64,000 nt of DNA, taken from positions 62,001 to 126,000 of the forward strand of contig JASANH010001354.1 of the NCBI GenBank assembly GCA_030248295.1, given 5' to 3'. The DNA is from Mesodorylaimus sp. YZB2_4. Lineage: Eukaryota; Nematoda; Enoplea; Dorylaimida; Dorylaimidae. A model generated the notes under the pieces. It was not told the DNA's origin and made no database searches. It saw only the letters and a list, made by a program, of their open reading frames with translations. Shown piece after piece: positions 36,604 to 48,854 of the stretch. Made by a program: the position numbers and the translations under genes. The number at the start of each line of letters is the position of its first letter. Position 1 is the first letter of the stretch.

Positions 36604-37060
36604 CTCCTGTAGCGCCTACTTTGCGCGCGGTAAGTCAGAGACCGTCAGAAAAAGTGGTTATTTTCAATGTTGTGAGGAGCAAAGCGGGGAAGGCGCAACC
36701 GTTCGGATCGCACAGTTTTTTCTCCCCATGAACAGATTGGGGTTCAGACATCCGACTAGACATGGTGAACGAGAGGTAAGGGGGAGAGGAGAAGTCCAGG
36801 CCTCACAGGATTTGGTGCTGCCTAGCACACAATTACTAGGTTTATCGTCAAGCACCTCGCAATAAGCCGTTATGGTTTTGTAGAATGGTGCTCCATCAGC
36901 AGACTCCAGCAGACCCTGGAAGGATATTCCTAGCGGTACAACAATGACACAAGTACGTACACAAGTACAACAATGACACAAGTACGTACATACTGAAGGT
37001 ACAATGGCAAGGAACGTTTGTGCAAAACATCTGTCGATAGGCTTCGCATGCTCTTTTGAA
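36604..37060 (+). repeat. Dispersed repeat family R1, copy B
   Basis: Matches 25095-25640 in the same orientation. Inside it, at 36945-37005, a 29-bp unit beginning ACAACAATGACACAAGTACG is tandemly duplicated; copy A lacks this. Confidence 0.55.
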
Positions 37061-37625
37061 TTCAATACCATAGACTTTTATGCCCCACAGTTTTCTTCTC
37101 ACTTGAAGTTGAGCAGACCAGTACGCACTGAAGGACACCTATCTAATCCATAGAACTCTCCATTTTACCTAGGCACCCACCTAACCAACAAAGCGTCTAA
37201 AAATTTTGCATAGTTCATTCGTTCTATGCCACTAAACACCTCCCCTCGGACTCAACATGATCCTGCTAGCTTAGCTTTTCTCCTTGACGCGCCTGTCGAA
37301 ACATCCAAGAATCAAGGCAGGAAACCGAGGAGGCTAGAGCCTCAGCAAAGAACACAGGGGAGTATATTTTAGTTTGCTGGCGGATACACAGTGCCTTGAG
37401 GGATCCGTTAGTCGAGCATCTGGTCGTCTATGGCGGGACAGACTGCGCAGCTGTTGCGGAATTCCACTCTCCTAAAGTCTGCAAGGATACAGGCGGTCGC
37501 TTCCGAAAAGCAGCCACGAACGTATAGGTCCTTAGTTCAGGGTGCTGACACCCGCCATACTTCTCATTAGATTCTACTTCACTGTAGTCCTGCACGAACC
37601 GTTTTACACATCAACTACTGGACTG

Positions 37626-37681
37626 GTGAGTCATTGCTGATATGAGTCAATATTTCGACTCATAAACATTGAGATTTTCAG
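37626..37681 (+). other. 56-nt intron in the 5' UTR of the next gene
   Basis: Donor CTG|GTGAGT and acceptor ATTTTCAG|TGC lie ten bases before the ATG at 37691, a size typical of the other introns here. Confidence 0.55.
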
Positions 37682-37690
37682 TGCTGAACC

Positions 37691-38527
37691 ATGCCGTACA
37701 AAAAAGCAGTCGATTTCGAGCTGGACGAAGACGATAGTTTGCCACCACCACCACCAAGGAAAAAACCCGAATCAGTGGCGCCGAACCAACAAAAAGCCGA
37801 ATATGATCCGAAAAAAGCCAGAGCTCCATTATCAGAGCCAACCGGAGGACCAGTCACGGCAAATTATTCGGAATTTATTCAAAAAATTTTCAGCCCAGCC
37901 AATCAGATTCGTCGATCAGCTACAGCTTTGGCTGAATATTCGGACATGGCCTACACGAAAGAAATCCCAGCGAGTTTACAGTTAAAAGTAGAAATGATGG
38001 AGGCAGCGGCTGAATTGCGATCGAAAGGAAGCGACTCGAAATTATTTAGTCCGATGGAGTCAATGTGCGATTTGTACTCGCGATATGGCCTAGAAGATAA
38101 GCCTTATGCTAAGTATGATGTATACGAACCCAAGTCCAATGCCGAGTGGTTCTCGTTGGCCAACAAGAAACCACAAGTCACCGATACGCCCAGTATTCAT
38201 TACAAAGTGGCAAAGACTGCCACATCGCCCAATTACTGGAATTACAAAGCCCCATACGATAGCAAGACGTCTCGCATTAGTAGCAATGAATCGAGGCGTT
38301 ACTCGGCCCAGACAACACCGAAACATTACGTCATCGATTACAGCAATTTCCGCAGCGCCCCCTTGTCACCTTATTTGTATCCGGCTCATGAATACGTCAA
38401 ACGACACGATTCGCGCATTGTCGGTTCAGATTTCGTCATGCTCACGCTGCGACCCAACGATGATTTTTTGAAAAAAATTGATAAAACCCTTGCTGAGGCG
38501 CGCAAAATCAATTCGTGGTCAACTTAA
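37691..38527 (+). CDS. Conserved-looking soluble protein of unknown function
   Basis: An uninterrupted 278-codon frame with a good start context. I do not recognise the family. It opens with an acidic/basic N-terminus and a run of six prolines followed by Arg-Lys-Lys, has a helical middle (about residues 90-120), then a Tyr/Ser/Pro-rich region with several repeated Tyr-rich motifs (NYWNYKAPYDSK, YSNFRSAPLSPYLYP) and a short charged C-terminus. There is no signal peptide, membrane helix or Cys-rich domain, so it is probably cytoplasmic or cytoskeletal. A likely 5' UTR intron precedes it and AATAAA follows 137 nt after the stop, which supports a complete gene. Confidence 0.75.
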   Translation: MPYKKAVDFELDEDDSLPPPPPRKKPESVAPNQQKAEYDPKKARAPLSEPTGGPVTANYSEFIQKIFSPANQIRRSATALAEYSDMAYTKEIPASLQLKVEMMEAAAELRSKGSDSKLFSPMESMCDLYSRYGLEDKPYAKYDVYEPKSNAEWFSLANKKPQVTDTPSIHYKVAKTATSPNYWNYKAPYDSKTSRISSNESRRYSAQTTPKHYVIDYSNFRSAPLSPYLYPAHEYVKRHDSRIVGSDFVMLTLRPNDDFLKKIDKTLAEARKINSWST

Positions 38528-38663
38528 AGGATACAGGACGGACAATGTGACTGATTCAGACTGGGGTTGATGAGTTTTTACTTTGTGTAAGTGATTTTGG
38601 TTGGAGGTCGGCGAACTTGCGTGCAATGGCCGAGTATATTTTATACAGCTAATAGTTCAGAAA

Positions 38664-38669
38664 AATAAA
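38664..38669 (+). terminator. Polyadenylation signal AATAAA
   Basis: Lies 137 nt downstream of the stop of the 37691-38527 gene and is the first such hexamer after it. Confidence 0.6.
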
Positions 38670-39526
38670 ATACAGTTTTTGAGTGTTGTATCGGGTGTGC
38701 CATGAAGAATGACCCTCTAATGTTTCGTTTTCTACCGGCAACGTAGAAATGCAAGTTATCGCAGAAAATTTTATACCATTGTGTTCAGCATTCAATTCTG
38801 AGTCAGGTTGACCCATCTTACTTGCTAATATATTCACCATTCGTCTCCACCAATATCCACCAATATATTCATCTTTTAGGGACCATTACCTTTTTTACGC
38901 TTAGAAACAACCAAATTTCTCAGGTCTTGACTTTTGATTTCTTTGTACAAGCAACTATACAACGTGATGGACACTGAGTGGACTGCCCGATGCAGAATTG
39001 AATGCTCTATCTGCCTGTGTTAGTATTGAGTTTACAACGCGACTGCTTCCGAAGAAAACAAGCCATTTTTGTGGGGGTCATTGTTTAAGGGCGCACCCGA
39101 TAGTAGTGTAGGTGGTGTACATAGTATCCGAATTTCTGGATTCTCATTTAAAGAAATGGGCTGCATGGTTTGTGTATGGTGTTGGCACGAACGGGAGTAG
39201 GTTACCCAAAACAGTACTATTTGAATTAGCGCCAAAACTTCATTAGGACCGCAGGTGGTGCTGTCTATGCGACTTTGACATGACCACTCTTGCAGATCGA
39301 TATACTCGCTGCACATTCTGGGTCTGGGGCTGCTCCAGTCACCTGCCTGCTGGTGTTCTGGTGACAAACCAAACCCCTCAAACATAAAACTTGTCGGCTG
39401 GTACCGCCAACACTTTTCGATCCTTTTATATTTCTCCACTCAAATTCTTAGACCACACAATCTCGTTGGTCGCGCTTATTTTAGTGTGGTGCATGCACCA
39501 GCAGATGTACCTTCGTGTAAGCACCC
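38670..39526. other. Intergenic, nothing recognised
   Basis: Short frames only. It should hold the promoter of the TMEM106 homologue, but I see no clear core element. Confidence 0.5.
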
Positions 39527-41592
39527 ATGAATAATTTTTCCAAGATTTTCTCTTCAATGTTTCATAAAATGAGCGACAAAATACCTATTGTTCAACATGT
39601 TGATGGGGACGAATCATCGGATCCATCCACCACTAGCACGTCTCGTATCGTGCATTTTCCGAGGATCAGCGAAGGCGATCCAGCTACGACCACTGGCACT
39701 CAAAATAACCACAATAGTTCTGCGTTCGGTTACGAGGAACTGCTGCACGACAGTGTTCCGTGCCCGTCTTGTGATGGCTCTGGTCGAATACCAAAAGGTG
39801 CGGTTTATATGTGGAAATCGAGTGAGGATAAAGAGAATAAGGCTTTTCAGAAAGAGAAAAACAATTGGTGGCATTGATTCCGTTGACAGATTCGAGATTA
39901 AAACCTCGAAGAACGTAAGTCTTGTTTGAGCACTATGACCCCGCACCCAGTCTTCAAGGAATCTAGGTGGCAAGAGATAGAAAAGAGGCAGTTTTTTGTG
40001 GCCATTGTGTATGTCATCGCCATTAAATTTCGGGCTATATAGGCGTGTTTGGCCGGTGGGGAAGGTTGTGTATTTGGTTGCCTTGACTGGCTGCCTTATA
40101 CAAGGAGCAGTGTATTGGCTTGCCTTCGTTGGCCAGTCGATTCGCTCCTCCAGGCGAGGCTGAAACCCGTTGGGTTGATGTCTCAGCCACCTAAGACTAG
40201 GTGGCCTGCCTGAGGCTTAATTAAAGTCCATCCGCTCCCCGCGATACCTTCTCTAAGGTACGGCCGTTCAGCCGGTTGCAGCTATTGTGATGTTCCGTCG
40301 GGTGCTTGCCACACCCCTAGGTACTGTGCAACATTCACAGCTGATTCACAGTCCGCATTACTCTAACCGTATTGACTCACAGACGATTCTCTTTGCGCAG
40401 CCAGGTGACATTCAGTCCTGCATGTTTATTGGACACCCAGGCGAGGCTGACAAAAACATGTTTGCTCTATTTTAGAACCCTGTACGTGCTTACGGCCGTC
40501 CTAGCCAGCGTCATCGTGTGCAGTTTGTGCATGTATTTCTTGATCCCACGTTCGATTACGCTGAGCAGTACTGGCTTCGAAATCGTACCCTATTACTCAT
40601 ACATTAACGAAACCGAAACCATGATTAAGTTGAGCTTTGTGGTAAGACAAGCTATTTTTAGTGATCAGCGACAAAGTGCGAACATACAGACACAACATAC
40701 AAGGCTAAACAGTATGCCGAAGGCTTGCTGCAATTCACCAACGGTGATGTGCATGTGCCAGTCGGACTAAACTGTGGAGGTGTTTTCTCACAGCAGCCCT
40801 ATATCCAGAGGACCGCCTTTACATTCTCCTCTCTCTTTCAAAGAACGAAGTTAACATTACGAACAGTAACTACGTTCCCATATCGATCATCAATGCCACA
40901 ATGACATCAATACACGTCTTGGACTCAAAGCGAATGGTGGGCCAAGCGACCAATTTGACCCAGTGGACTGTCCCTTTAAGGAATCATGGTGTGGTGGCTT
41001 TCAACACGAGTATCACTTTTGATACAAGCCTGATGATGTACGTTATTTTCGAAACGTGGAATATTCCAGGGCAGAATACACTTTTTTCTTCTTTTCAGAG
41101 ACTACTGCAGGCTAGTCAAAGTGATGTACATGCAGTTCGAGTAAGTCGTACCTTCAGGCATATATATTCCCTACCAGGCCTCACCAGGGTGTATGGGAGG
41201 GCGCATTGGGGAACTCATACTTCGCCAGTAGCAGGGCCAGTGCTGTAGTTGATAGTCATGCTAGCAGCAGCATTCAAGTCATTCCCGTTTATTATACTCA
41301 CCGTTTTTATTATAATGGTAGAAAACGTTTGCCCTATTACCATGAAGTTTGTGACGACGGCTTCCTGTTGCGATGGACCTGTGGCCTAATTTATGTTCTT
41401 ATCAAGCACGTACATGATCGGTTCAGCAAATCAAAATTACCCCTCTCCTGTAATCAGAATTTTCCGTGGTTTGGTGCACGCGAAAAAAGAGCTAGGCTGC
41501 CATCATACAAATATAAGATGGATCAAGTCAAGTCTGCGCTGGAGAAAATTGAGTTTCCTTCTCTTTCCAACGGGCTCCTGAATCATGACTGA
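39527..41592 (+). CDS. TMEM106 family lysosomal membrane protein, six exons
   Basis: Exons 39527-39797, 39851-39914, 40476-40641, 40844-41037, 41099-41140 and 41178-41592 join in phase to 383 codons plus stop. Family marks: CPSCDGSGRIPK then, after a 53-nt intron, LVALIPLTDSRLKPRRT; a single TM helix (LTAVLASVIVCSLCMYFLIP) followed by RSI; and a luminal domain with Asn-X-Ser/Thr sites (NITNSNY, NATM, NLT) and MIDYCRLVKV, like the YDFCTLI stretch of TMEM106B. Ordinary members are about 250-275 residues, so the last exon (about 137 codons) looks too long; a missed intron or read-through after GNSYFASSRAS is likely. TMEM106 proteins are type II proteins of late endosomes and lysosomes. The 561-nt second intron holds repeat-like sequence. 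Confidence 0.85.
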
Positions 41593-43403
41593 TCGGATTA
41601 AATGTTCAATCGTGTCCAATCCTAAATCATAAGGGATATATTGCCGACTAAATGCGATATTAGGGTGATAATAGGATGCATGGAGTTAAATCAATGACCC
41701 CGTCCCAGTTGAGGCTGCTCTCATCAACCTCTCAGTCAATTATGAATAACATTCCCTTCATGGTGCCTACTACGATGCATCTGAGCAGTGCTTATTTAGC
41801 TGCTGTAATGATTTTACTGGCAGGCCCTCAACATTTTGTGTGCCTTGTATGCATTTGAACTTCCGAGAACACGTTGTGTCTGCGGTTTTTGAGAGGCATG
41901 GGGGGCAGATGGCTCTAGCACGGAAAACCAAATTTGCTATGAATCTGTGCCCATGCCTTTAGCCTCGGAACTAGCAGGGTATATTGAAAACTTGTTTTAG
42001 CTAAGACTCTAAAAAAGTTTTAAAACATCATTTAAGATTTTTCCTGATGTCTTGGCACAAAGTCGCTCGATCATGGTCCTGGATTGCCGTCTGCGCCGAA
42101 TAAAATGAGTTCTATTCCAGAATGTTTGAGAATTCGTGTTGTTTGCATCCTGCGTCAGGAATCTGAACTTTTATTCCCCTTCTCAAATGTGTCAGTCGCA
42201 GAGGGCAATCCTCATTTTATCAGCATCGTGGGCACGTTTTGGGAAAGTGTGTACAGAATATTATAGTGTACGTAATGCACTGCACACTGTGCGTCTACAG
42301 AAACAGCAAGGTTGTGTAATAGGCGGAACAGCGCTACGTTGGAGAAGACACCTCGGGGAGTGGATGGACTCAAAAACGCTCCAGTCAGGTCACCAAGTCG
42401 TAGGTGCCGACACACCTGCAACAGTAGTCAAAGTTGCGCTGCTAAACTTTTTCAAAATCAAGTTCAATCCGATCCGACTTTGGCTCTGGGTCTTGCACTG
42501 ACTTATGTTGGGTGGACGGCCCTTGATTTTGTTGTCCCGCTTTGGTCAGATGAGTGTAAAGAAGCTGCACTTCTCTTCTCCAGGAGGTCTACAAACTAAA
42601 CTAAGCATATTCTGTAGCTCTTCTCCAATCTCTCACCCGTAGCTCATGAATCTGGATTTAGTTCAGACCTCCGTGCGTCACCAGCCTTGCTGCACGTACT
42701 GTACTATAACGTTAGGTTACGCTTTCATCTTTCAGCATAATGGTGACTTGCCGATATATGGGCCACGAAGAGCAGAGCAGCTTGTCGGTCAACCAGCGGC
42801 TGTATTGTAATTCGAAACACAATGATGGCATTGGTCGCCAAATCACAGTCGCTTAACCTCACTGCTTATCGACTTGTGTGTATAGTGTACTCATCTGACA
42901 ATGGTGCATGCAAGATGTGATGAATTACGACTCTTTATTGCGTGTGACTCGGTGATGAACAGAAGCGGGTTTTCAGCTTTTTCCCGCTGTGAATTTTGTT
43001 CTAGAAGATACAATCTCGCTTTGTTGGCACTGTGCAATATCACACATTGTATATATGGCAAAGGAAATTATTATAAATTAAACGCTACAACTTTAACGTT
43101 GCGGCAACGGAAGCACGAACAAGAAATAACCATGGTCAGTGCACCACCATTTCAAGACAACACAATCAACGCGCCCTTGTACTTGAATGCATGTCAAAAG
43201 GTGTAAGATAAGCTGAGAAAATAGGTAACTCTTTCTAGGTTTGTAAATTTGAGCAAGACAAACAAACGTTCAAAGTTGCACACACGCCTGTATTTGCATA
43301 TGCAAACCTACAAGTAGACTGTCATTGAACAATGTGTCAGATTGGTGTCATGAAAAAAGTCTTCCGCTCGACAGTTTATCCCCCAAATCTAAGAATGCTT
43401 TGT
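41593..43403. other. Intergenic, nothing recognised
   Basis: Convergent space between the TMEM106 homologue (+) and the ligand gene (-). Frames such as the one at 42312-42599 have no family motif or partners. Confidence 0.5.
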
Positions 43404-44126
43404 TTAAAGATCATCACGCCTATTAAGAGGACCGAATTCTTCGACCGGCCACATGCATTCACACCCGGATGGCACGTCTAGAGTGAATGGCTGCCAGCAA
43501 TCGCGGCCATCAGCTTTGCGACGACTGAAATTCAACGTCGAGTAAGTTTGAACACAATGCAATAAATTGAACGCGCATTTCTGAAAAAAGTGGAATTTTA
43601 CAAAACAGTTCAAAAAAGTGACAGCGCGTGACGTGGAATAATGTAGGTCTACGACTGCAGAACAGCTCACCTGTACAGTGGAATAACTGTGGCTTTGCTG
43701 AGGCTGACGACACCGTACTTCCACGTAAAATGGTGGATTATATTCTTCTGTATCCGTATTCAAATGAACAGTTTTCATCACAGTTTCGCACAAATGTTCA
43801 TATCGACCTCGATTGTTACGTATCTCCTCCTGCTCTCTATGCCGTCTCCTGTTGGACTCGTGGCGTCGCTCTTCGTGTTGCCGATGCCTGATCGGATGAG
43901 CCGACGATCTGGTGACCGAATCCGCATCTTCGTTCGATCTAGATGTACCCGGCGTAAGTTCGGATCCCGTAGGATCAGGGTCCACTGATGGACTACCGTC
44001 AACACCAGTGGCAATGTCGTCGTGATAACTATGAACAAGTGGACGACCATCGGAATGTCTTGCTTTGGTGCCTCTTCGCGCCGGTGCACTTTGGCATAAC
44101 GTTACAAGCATCGTGACTACCATCAT
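43404..44126 (-). CDS. Secreted cystine-knot ligand, Spaetzle/Trunk-like
   Basis: Two coding exons, 44126-43671 and 43580-43404, joined in phase over a 90-nt intron give 210 residues. The start MMVVTMLVTLCQSAPA is a compact signal peptide. A low-complexity acidic pro-region follows, then a very basic stretch (ESNRRRHREQ) suited to proprotein cleavage, then a Cys-rich C-terminus. The mature part has seven Cys: one in HLCETV, one in YVEVRC, KC and HC before VQTYSTL, one in RDCW, and a terminal SGCEC. The Cys order and the C-x-Q-x-Y and PSGCxC ends resemble Spaetzle/neurotrophin-type and Trunk/PTTH ligands, which are secreted as dimers and bind Toll or Torso receptors. The identity rests on Cys pattern only. 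An acceptor just before the ATG suggests an upstream UTR exon. Confidence 0.6.
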   Translation of the reverse strand: MMVVTMLVTLCQSAPARRGTKARHSDGRPLVHSYHDDIATGVDGSPSVDPDPTGSELTPGTSRSNEDADSVTRSSAHPIRHRQHEERRHESNRRRHREQEEIRNNRGRYEHLCETVMKTVHLNTDTEEYNPPFYVEVRCRQPQQSHSYSTVQVSCSAVVDLHYSTSRAVTFLNCFVKFHFFQKCAFNLLHCVQTYSTLNFSRRKADGRDCWQPFTLDVPSGCECMWPVEEFGPLNRRDDL

Positions 44127-44229
44127 GACCTGAAGGAAAATGTAAGACGTATAGAGTAGCGAGGGCCGTATATGACCACCTGTGTCAAGCAGTGGTGTGT
44201 ATGGGTTACTATAAATGAAGACTCGCATG

Positions 44230-45319
44230 ATTTCTCCAAAATATCAAGCCTATGTATCTTATACTTTGACTGCAGTCAGAAAATCTTGAAATGTGTTTCA
44301 ACCGAGATAAGTAGCCTACTGTCTACATGAAAAGTCTCCAAAGCCTGCACCTGAACCTTGATAGCTAGCAGCCTGCTTTGGCTGACATGTACACTACCTG
44401 CAGCAGTTACACCAGGGATCGTGCGGTCGTCACGACTAGCAGATCCATAAAGTTTTGGAAGACTAAAAATTTTTACACTGTGAGATATCAACTCTTTACA
44501 CTGTACAGTGCAAGGTGTGCGAGTTCGCGTAAGGGCAGATTTTTCCACCCTTCTTCTTGTGATTGAAATAATTTCCCAAGTTTAGATCTGTCATTTACGA
44601 GATTAGTACTCCAGTCTCTAGCCACACAAGTCTAAACAAGAAAGAAAGTTATAAAAACTATATTTTGTAGACTGTAATCGTTGTACACGCGTCAGTGAAC
44701 GGTAGCCCAGACGGGCACGCCTTGGTAGCTCGTACAGTGACGATCGTACGACAACAATCCGACGTGCTCCAGTTTTTCTTCACATACGTCAACTAAGACG
44801 GCATTCCAATTTTCCACTTTCCGTTGCCTAAAGCGTGTTATGCGAAAAGAATACATCCATACTGGGTAGAGGACATTTGCCCCAGGTATGTACTGCGACA
44901 CACCAGGCCAGTTTTGCAGATGAGTATTCCAATTGATTAACGAGTAGAAAATGCATTAGAGAACGCTTAGGCGCATTGAAAGCGCGAAAAATCGGAGTTT
45001 TACTACGTCACAAATATTCATTACGACAATCCGCCCTATTCACTATTTCTCCAAACACACATCATACGACCACGTTTAATCCCTTACGCTCTGTGCGCTC
45101 CATCTTCGGCAATGAGGTAGCAGGTTTTTTAAATTTTTCAAAAGATACCTTATAAACTGCGAGTCGCTAGCGGAGTTAGTTCAAAAAAGACCCCGCCTTA
45201 AATATTAGCCTCGAGCAATTGCGAAAGAACGAGAATCCAGTTTCGACCTGCCTCTTCTGTGAGGCAACCAAGAATTCTTCACAGCTATCACAGACAAGGT
45301 CAAGCTTTGAACCTCTTTT
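44230..45319. other. Intergenic, nothing recognised
   Basis: No supported gene or repeat. It should include the promoter and 5' exon of the ligand gene on the minus strand. Confidence 0.45.
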
Positions 45320-48300
45320 CTAAAGCGCGCCCCTCATCGACGTGTCACGACGACACTTCTCCATCTCATTGACAATAAGGTCTAAAAAGTGTCCAAGAAT
45401 GTCAACTGCCAGCCCAGAAGAATACGAAATACCAAAATTGAGCCTTCTAGGCGTTCTTTCATCATCTAGTGCCGTACTGATCATCTCAGGAGTTAGGGTG
45501 CGGCGTATCGCGAGTACCTGAGCCAAAGTTTGGATGACAGCAAAGTTAGCGATAGCTGCACCCAAACCACAGGTCCATGTTGAAAAAGAACCCGACAAAA
45601 ATTACGTCACGACTAAAATTTTTTAAAGGGCGGTTTCTAGACGCAGATTTGCAGATAGAATTGGCCAAATGGATTACTACGCTAGAACAGAGAAGAAAAA
45701 GTGAATGAACCGTCAAATTCTTGGCCACACTTATGACGAGCGATGGGCGATAGAGAGAGGCTGACTTTGATGGAATGCTTGTTCTGCCTCAATAGATTTC
45801 TGTTTCTCTTTGCTAAGGGCAAATATTGAACACATCGTGAAAAAGTAGAAAGAAAAATACGGATGGGCGAAGAAGAAAAACAATGCACAGCTAGATGCGT
45901 TATTTATCAATGCAAAAAGTTGGCGTGGTGGACATATGACCTGCAAATTGCAGTTCCGTCGGGTGATGCAAAGCAGTAGCGCGATGGTCGGCTGCGATGA
46001 AAAATGACTTACATTTTTAAAAGCTTATTAAAAACACTATCTATCGAACCCCAAGTGCTGTCGCCCTGCCACACAGAAACCGCGTGTAGAGTGATCAGAA
46101 AAATGGTAGGCCACGGAAAAGCATTATTCAGATTGGAACAGCAAGATTCAATTTTTTTTAAATGTTAAAATTTGAGCACCGACGCTGCTTCAGATTCATA
46201 ATTTTGGGGGCTAAGTCAAGTGCGCTGGAAAAAAAGAAGAGGCTTTTCGCACTTATCAAATAAACATGGAGCAACCCGCGGTCAAAAATTGCCTTAGCAA
46301 ACTGCTTTGTGGATGACTTTAATCAAGTTAAGGGCAAAGTCACAAAAATCTGACCTCGGAGATTAATACCATCACGAATTCACCATAGTGATTGATGAAA
46401 TTTCCAGAACTAGTGAATATTCGCTTTGTACGAATTCGTAGCTCCGAATTATCGATATATTTCCAATATTATTGGTGTGATAATCATTAAACTCGAACCT
46501 CCAGTCGCGAACTCCTCAGTAGCCGTCCAGATTTATAGTTTCGTCTTTTGACGCTTCTTTATTATGCAAAATAAAAGTGGGTGATGAATATTACAGTGAA
46601 CTTGAACTGGAAAATTCCGGATCGGTTTAATAACAACAACCTCGTCACACCGCTGAAGGTTAGCCTCAAGCGACGTGAATGACGAATGATAAAGAGGTGG
46701 TGTAAGGGAGAAAATAACGATTCCCAACCACAGTGCCTGTGTTTATACAAAAATGGTTAGGTTCGCACTCCACCGCCAGCGAGACAATCTAATTCCACAA
46801 GCAGCCCGCTATAGTCGGTGTGGAAAAAGAATGCTAACAAATCTGTGCACAAATCGGCTGGTCCTGAGTGAAGACTGGTTCCAAACCTACTCGCCCTAGC
46901 ACATATATGGAGAGCGGTGAGTGCAACGGAAAACACAAGGAGGAGGAGTGAAAATTTAAAGTGGCTAAGGAAAATCGCAGCGACTGGTCTCTGTAATCAG
47001 CAATGCACTTATCGAATCTACCATTTGGGGGAGACTCGAATTAATGTATAGCAGCGGGGCGGGTTGCCCAGAAAAGCAAAATATCAAGCGGCGCCTTCTT
47101 TAAAATAAATCAGTCAACAAGGCGAGCGGGTCGATGTTAAATGCAAGTCGTTTCTAGTCAATCGGCCTTTTTTCGAGCTAATGCGATTGGGTTCCAAGCA
47201 CGGAATGGTAGATGGCCAAGGATCAATGGCCAGACTGCTTAGACATAAATATAATAATCCACGTGCTATCCTCCAAGCGTGCGAGCCAGACTAGAAAGGA
47301 AGTGTCTGTTCGTGATGTGGAGTAAAACGGATCAACGTTTTTCCCAAAAAGGCTCCCGTAAACAGAACACTTCGTCTTGCTGTCGAAAGAGAATTATACA
47401 CGCCTTCATGCCACACACATGCTCGATGGACTAGGGCAGCCAGAAAATACTAAACGCCGTATTAGGAGCAACGTTGCCTCTCGTCCTCGTCAGTACAGTA
47501 CACATTTGTCCCTTCTACGCCCGCCGCAGATTCGCCTTGATCTCCTTTCATGCAGACATTTACGTGCACCAGTGGCCACATTATGTAAAGGACAGCAACT
47601 TTCAAAAGAATGTCCGAAAACACATGGACACTTCGATGACCACTGGCCAAAATATGCGTGCGATAGAGGTCATCTGCGACCCTCGTCTCAGTGCTCAGGC
47701 AGGTTGGCGCCAGCGTTACGAACTGCTTACGCAAGATGGGCTGGTTGCAATTAATAACAGGCTTGAAAGAGAAACATGCCATGCGATCCTATTTTTGTAT
47801 TTTTTGCTGCGTTCTACTTCTTGCTTTCGGCACACTTGAGCGAAGCCAATGCTGGCACAAGTAGTCTGGTCTCTCTCCTCTCTCCCGAAATGGCTGACTC
47901 TCTCTCCCGACTACTGATAGTAGTGGATTTTGTACTCTGTTCCTATGTGTTACCGCTAAGAATCTTCCATTGGCTTCCATCTCTCACTCTGTTGGAGGCG
48001 GTCACGAATTGGAGTTCAGCATCAGCGATGGATTATGGTTCACGGTTTGCACATACTGCAAGAGCGCGTCATGTCATGTCATGCTTCATTCATGCATAAA
48101 CACTTGGAAATGTACCCAACTCAGGATCAGGTCTCAGGATAATCCCGACTGAGTAAGTCAGCAAAACGAGCTCTACTGCGCATCACTGGGGCCCCCTAAC
48201 ACAGTAGATAAAATATGAACGGCCTTTTTTTGTTGGGGAAACCAAATGAGTTATGATTCCTTGGAGCAGTGAGGCTGGTAAGGTGGGATTCAGACAATTG

Positions 48301-48854
48301 CTTCGACAAAAATGGATTCGAGTTTAGGTCTCTAGATACAAGGATAAAACGCAGTTGCAAAACGTTGCCTGGCTTAGAAGATGACCAGGGGTTGGTTTTA
48401 TGACGTTATTCAAGCGAGCTGCCAAATGATTTATGCCCCAGCGATTGATTTGGCCGCAAATGCGATTGAAAGTCGGGTCAATCGGGGATTGAGAGCTACA
48501 GCAGGAAGCGTCACGTTTTGCGAACACAAGCGATTTCCCGTTGCTAATGTGACCAGGCCACTGAAAATAGTGGACCGAAGTATACGTACTTGTTGCGTGC
48601 TGCATGCATAAGTGTGAGTGCAGTGCATGATTGCAAGAAATACAGCTTAGAGAAAGGCAAGTCGGATATTTCTAAACAGGTAACATCTATTCGTTACATA
48701 TATTCAACCAGAAACTTCAAATAAAAAAAGGTGTAGAAATTTGCAAAGACGAAATCTATTGTAACATTTTAAAAGAAGCTGACAATAAATCTCCACAGTC
48801 ATAAAAATATTTTGGCTCTCTCTTCAATTCAAAAAACACATTTTGGAACATGTT
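45320..48854. other. No confident gene; membrane-protein-like frames on the minus strand
   Basis: Minus-strand frames at 45946-45731 (hydrophobic, FFFFAHPYFSFYFF) and 45598-45320 (LGAAIANFAVIQTLAQ then a charged tail) look like pieces of a multi-pass membrane protein. The splice sites needed to join them do not work in phase, so no model is offered. The rest of the stretch shows nothing recognisable. Confidence 0.3.

Larger units (their letters stand above)
28571..37625. other. Gene-poor, repeat-rich 9 kb stretch
   Basis: I support no intact gene here. The stretch holds a PAN-like exon fragment (28800-28998), a TATA/poly(A) pair that may be a solo LTR (29200-29800), a short hairpin (30148-30210), fold-back elements (31915-32320, 33798-35316), short tandem repeats (31826-31851, 35702-35764) and a second R1 copy (36604-37060). 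Each is listed separately. Confidence 0.55.

Noticed and set aside
40080..40270. tRNA gene in the TMEM106 intron
   Set aside because: There is a tRNA-like hairpin (GGCTGAAACCCG..CTCAGCC) but no complete cloverleaf; it may be another SINE type.
45320..45946. Possible multi-pass membrane receptor on the minus strand
   Set aside because: Hydrophobic frames at 45946-45731 and 45598-45320 are tempting, but joining them needs introns without in-phase GT..AG sites, and no family motif is visible.
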